Origin: 4572-123 sp964418755 | Lineage (GTDB): Bacteria; Desulfobacterota; Desulfobacteria; Desulfobacterales; 4572-123 | Direction of reading: 5' to 3' | DNA: 14,216 bases | NCBI GenBank assembly: GCA_964418755.1 | Contig: CAYQNS010000102.1 | Span: forward strand, 1-14,216 | Shown: positions 12,637-14,216 of the stretch, in pieces | How positions within the stretch are numbered: the stretch's first letter is position 1 | How the letters are laid out: each line of letters opens with the position of its first letter | Translations under genes and position numbers: made by a program | The notes under the pieces: model-generated | The model's input: only the letters and a program-made list of their open reading frames with translations | Told to the model about the DNA's origin: nothing | The model's database searches: none

Positions 12637-14192
12637 ATTTCCGCTATCGGCAGAGTCGCAATATCTCTGAATTTGGAATGGTTGCGGTTTTTTTCATCCA
12701 GCATATCCAGAATACGTGAAAAAGAATTTTGCATAAAAATTTTACGGTCATGTTCTTGACGCTGGACTCCGAAACTAATTTTTTGCATATCTTCGGGGGT
12801 TATTTTGCTGATGATATTTTTGGTTGCCCAGATTGCGCCGTAGCGGGCAAAATCGGATAATCTTCCCGCATAATTGATACTGTCTCCCAGTGCGGTAAAT
12901 TCTATGTTGCCCGCAGATTTGATGCTGCCAAAAAACTCCTGCCCTTCATTGATACCGATGTTCAGATACAACTCGTTGCGCCATCCCTTGCGTATTTTCC
13001 ATTCGCTGCTGAGCTGAATCATTTTTTCTCTAATTTCAAGAGAACAGTTGACGGCATCCGAAATGTAGTTGCGGCCCGGTTTCTGAATGAAATAATACAG
13101 CATTCCGTCACCGACATGCTTGCCATGAATGCCGTGGTACTTCTCAAAAGAAGGACCCAGCGTTTTCCAAAGCTGATTTATCAATTCAAAATACTCTTCC
13201 GGCATCAGTTCCGCACTGATTTTAACCGAATCCTGCAGGTCGGCAACCAGAACACATAATGAAACCAGGGACGGCATTCTCTGTGCAAGCAGTTCGTTTA
13301 TGATTTTTTTTCTCTGGGAAAGAAAATCCATAATATCGTCATCCACACGTTCCGAAGGAAGGTAGATGAAAAACAGTCCTTCACGAAAAAACATGGTATA
13401 GACCCGGTATGAAATTACCGTGCCGTCCTGAAGAATAAAATTTAAAGGAGAGTTATTGATGGTTTCTTTTTGAAATGCGTCTTCCCCATCGAACTTTCCG
13501 GTCAGGAATTTTACCTCACTTTCAGTTATACCGCTGTAAATGCTGCCTATATGATCGCGATGATAATTGTCTTTAAAAAAACGCATATGAAATGCAATCA
13601 CCTCTTCCCAGTTGCGAAGATATTGATGGCACTCCCAGCCGAAGAGCAGTTTAAAAATATTTCTTGAATCAAGTTTGCTAATGGCACTGACATTATTTTT
13701 AAAAATCAGTTCTTCGGCATCGGCGTTAATCCATTCGATTTCAAAACTATGGTTTATAAGATAGGCCGGAGCGTCAATATTGTCGATGGTCAGCGTGAGG
13801 GGAGAGTCACTGATAGTGGTGCGGGGGATACCGCTATCGGAAGGAATGTCAAGGCCATTGTCCGGTTCGGAGACATCGATTTCCGAGTGTTTTTCCGGAA
13901 AAATTTCAAAAACAGAAGAATCCTTTTTAAATTTTTGTGCTATCTCTTCCATTGAGTATCCCTCATCCTTCCATCGTTTTATCGTTTTAATACGTTCTAC
14001 GGCCCCTTCCGGGAAGTACCAGTTCTTTTTTCTATCTTGTATGCCTGATCTTTCATCCGGTTTAGATTCCCGCAAAATTGGTTTTGACAAAATTTTTCTT
14101 TTTATGCAATCTTCAAGAAGCTGCCTTGAAATACTTGTTCGGGGAAGTATCTTTTTGTCGGGGTTCCAATTTTCGGCAGAGGCATCAGTCAT
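12624..14192 (-). CDS. MerR-like DNA-binding / MmyB-PAS-like sensor / class III adenylate cyclase fusion
   Basis: 522 residues, complete. Residues ~15-90 resemble a MerR-type winged helix-turn-helix: a recognition helix around 20-33, Trp-Tyr-Phe-Pro at 58-61, and Lys-Asp-Glu-Gly-Tyr-Ser-Met-Glu-Glu-Ile at 75-84. Residues ~90-130 are a polar linker. Residues ~135-285 look like the MmyB-type PAS-fold ligand-binding domain, with Ala-Pro-Ala-Tyr-Leu-Ile-Asn (141-147), Asn-Ile-Phe-Lys-Leu-Leu-Phe (178-184) and Asn-Trp-Glu-Glu-Val (194-198). Residues ~305-470 are a class III cyclase with metal Asp D318 and D362, Lys K358, Asp D437, N440 and R444. All key positions are present, so ATP cyclisation is predicted. 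No membrane segment is seen. It could be a DNA-associated, ligand-gated cAMP producer. The MmyB-like call is the least certain. Confidence 0.87.
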   Translation of the reverse strand: MTDASAENWNPDKKILPRTSISRQLLEDCIKRKILSKPILRESKPDERSGIQDRKKNWYFPEGAVERIKTIKRWKDEGYSMEEIAQKFKKDSSVFEIFPEKHSEIDVSEPDNGLDIPSDSGIPRTTISDSPLTLTIDNIDAPAYLINHSFEIEWINADAEELIFKNNVSAISKLDSRNIFKLLFGWECHQYLRNWEEVIAFHMRFFKDNYHRDHIGSIYSGITESEVKFLTGKFDGEDAFQKETINNSPLNFILQDGTVISYRVYTMFFREGLFFIYLPSERVDDDIMDFLSQRKKIINELLAQRMPSLVSLCVLVADLQDSVKISAELMPEEYFELINQLWKTLGPSFEKYHGIHGKHVGDGMLYYFIQKPGRNYISDAVNCSLEIREKMIQLSSEWKIRKGWRNELYLNIGINEGQEFFGSIKSAGNIEFTALGDSINYAGRLSDFARYGAIWATKNIISKITPEDMQKISFGVQRQEHDRKIFMQNSFSRILDMLDEKNRNHSKFRDIATLPIAEIFRS

Positions 14193-14216
14193 GGTAAGTA
14201 CCTAATTTGGTTTCTA

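Overview
The window looks like chromosomal DNA of a Gram-negative anaerobe of the Desulfobacterota (Desulfobacterales-like sulfate reducers). This rests on overall protein flavour, moderate G+C with AT-rich gaps, the AroQ-prephenate dehydratase fusion heading an aro cluster, and the density of nucleotide-signalling proteins. It is an inference, because there is no rRNA or other phylogenetic marker here. I see no mobile element, tRNA, rRNA or CRISPR array.

Layout. (1) 1-449: the 3' end of a fabH-like ketoacyl-ACP synthase III gene (+), converging on pgi. (2) 2138-4090 and 489-2108 (-): a membrane class III adenylate cyclase with TPR and degenerate HD-GYP domains, followed 29 bp later by glucose-6-phosphate isomerase (pgi). 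(3) 4091-4729: a divergent regulatory region. It carries promoters in both directions, a branched inverted-repeat structure, a 27-codon leader peptide with seven consecutive aromatic codons, tandem intrinsic terminators, and a second 29-codon small ORF just ahead of pheA. (4) 4730-10556 (+): pheA-aroE-aroA-aroK-aroC-tyrA. These take dehydroshikimate to chorismate and then to the Phe and Tyr branches. (5) 10664-10885 (-): a small unknown gene. (6) 11134-12087 and 12113-12601 (+): a response regulator-diguanylate cyclase and a small unknown protein. (7) 12624-14192 (-): a predicted cytoplasmic fusion of a MerR-like DNA-binding domain, an MmyB/PAS-like sensor domain and a class III adenylate cyclase.

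The main discovery is the leader of the aro operon. The leader peptide at 4422-4505 contains the codon run Tyr-Phe-Phe-Trp-Tyr-Tyr-Tyr (4455-4475). The RNA after it can form an ordered set of mutually exclusive helices: an antiterminator (4485-4494 with 4540-4549), terminator 1 (4532-4544 with 4554-4566), a second antiterminator (4554-4564 with 4578-4589) and terminator 2 (4578-4589 with 4596-4608). This reads as a two-stage ribosome-mediated attenuator that could sense all three aromatic amino acids, which fits an operon holding both the common pathway and two terminal branches.

A second theme is cyclic-nucleotide signalling. Two class III cyclases with intact catalytic positions lie on either side of the aro operon, and a diguanylate cyclase lies close to one of them. 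One cyclase carries an HD-GYP domain that has lost its HD histidine. The other is joined to a DNA-binding domain.
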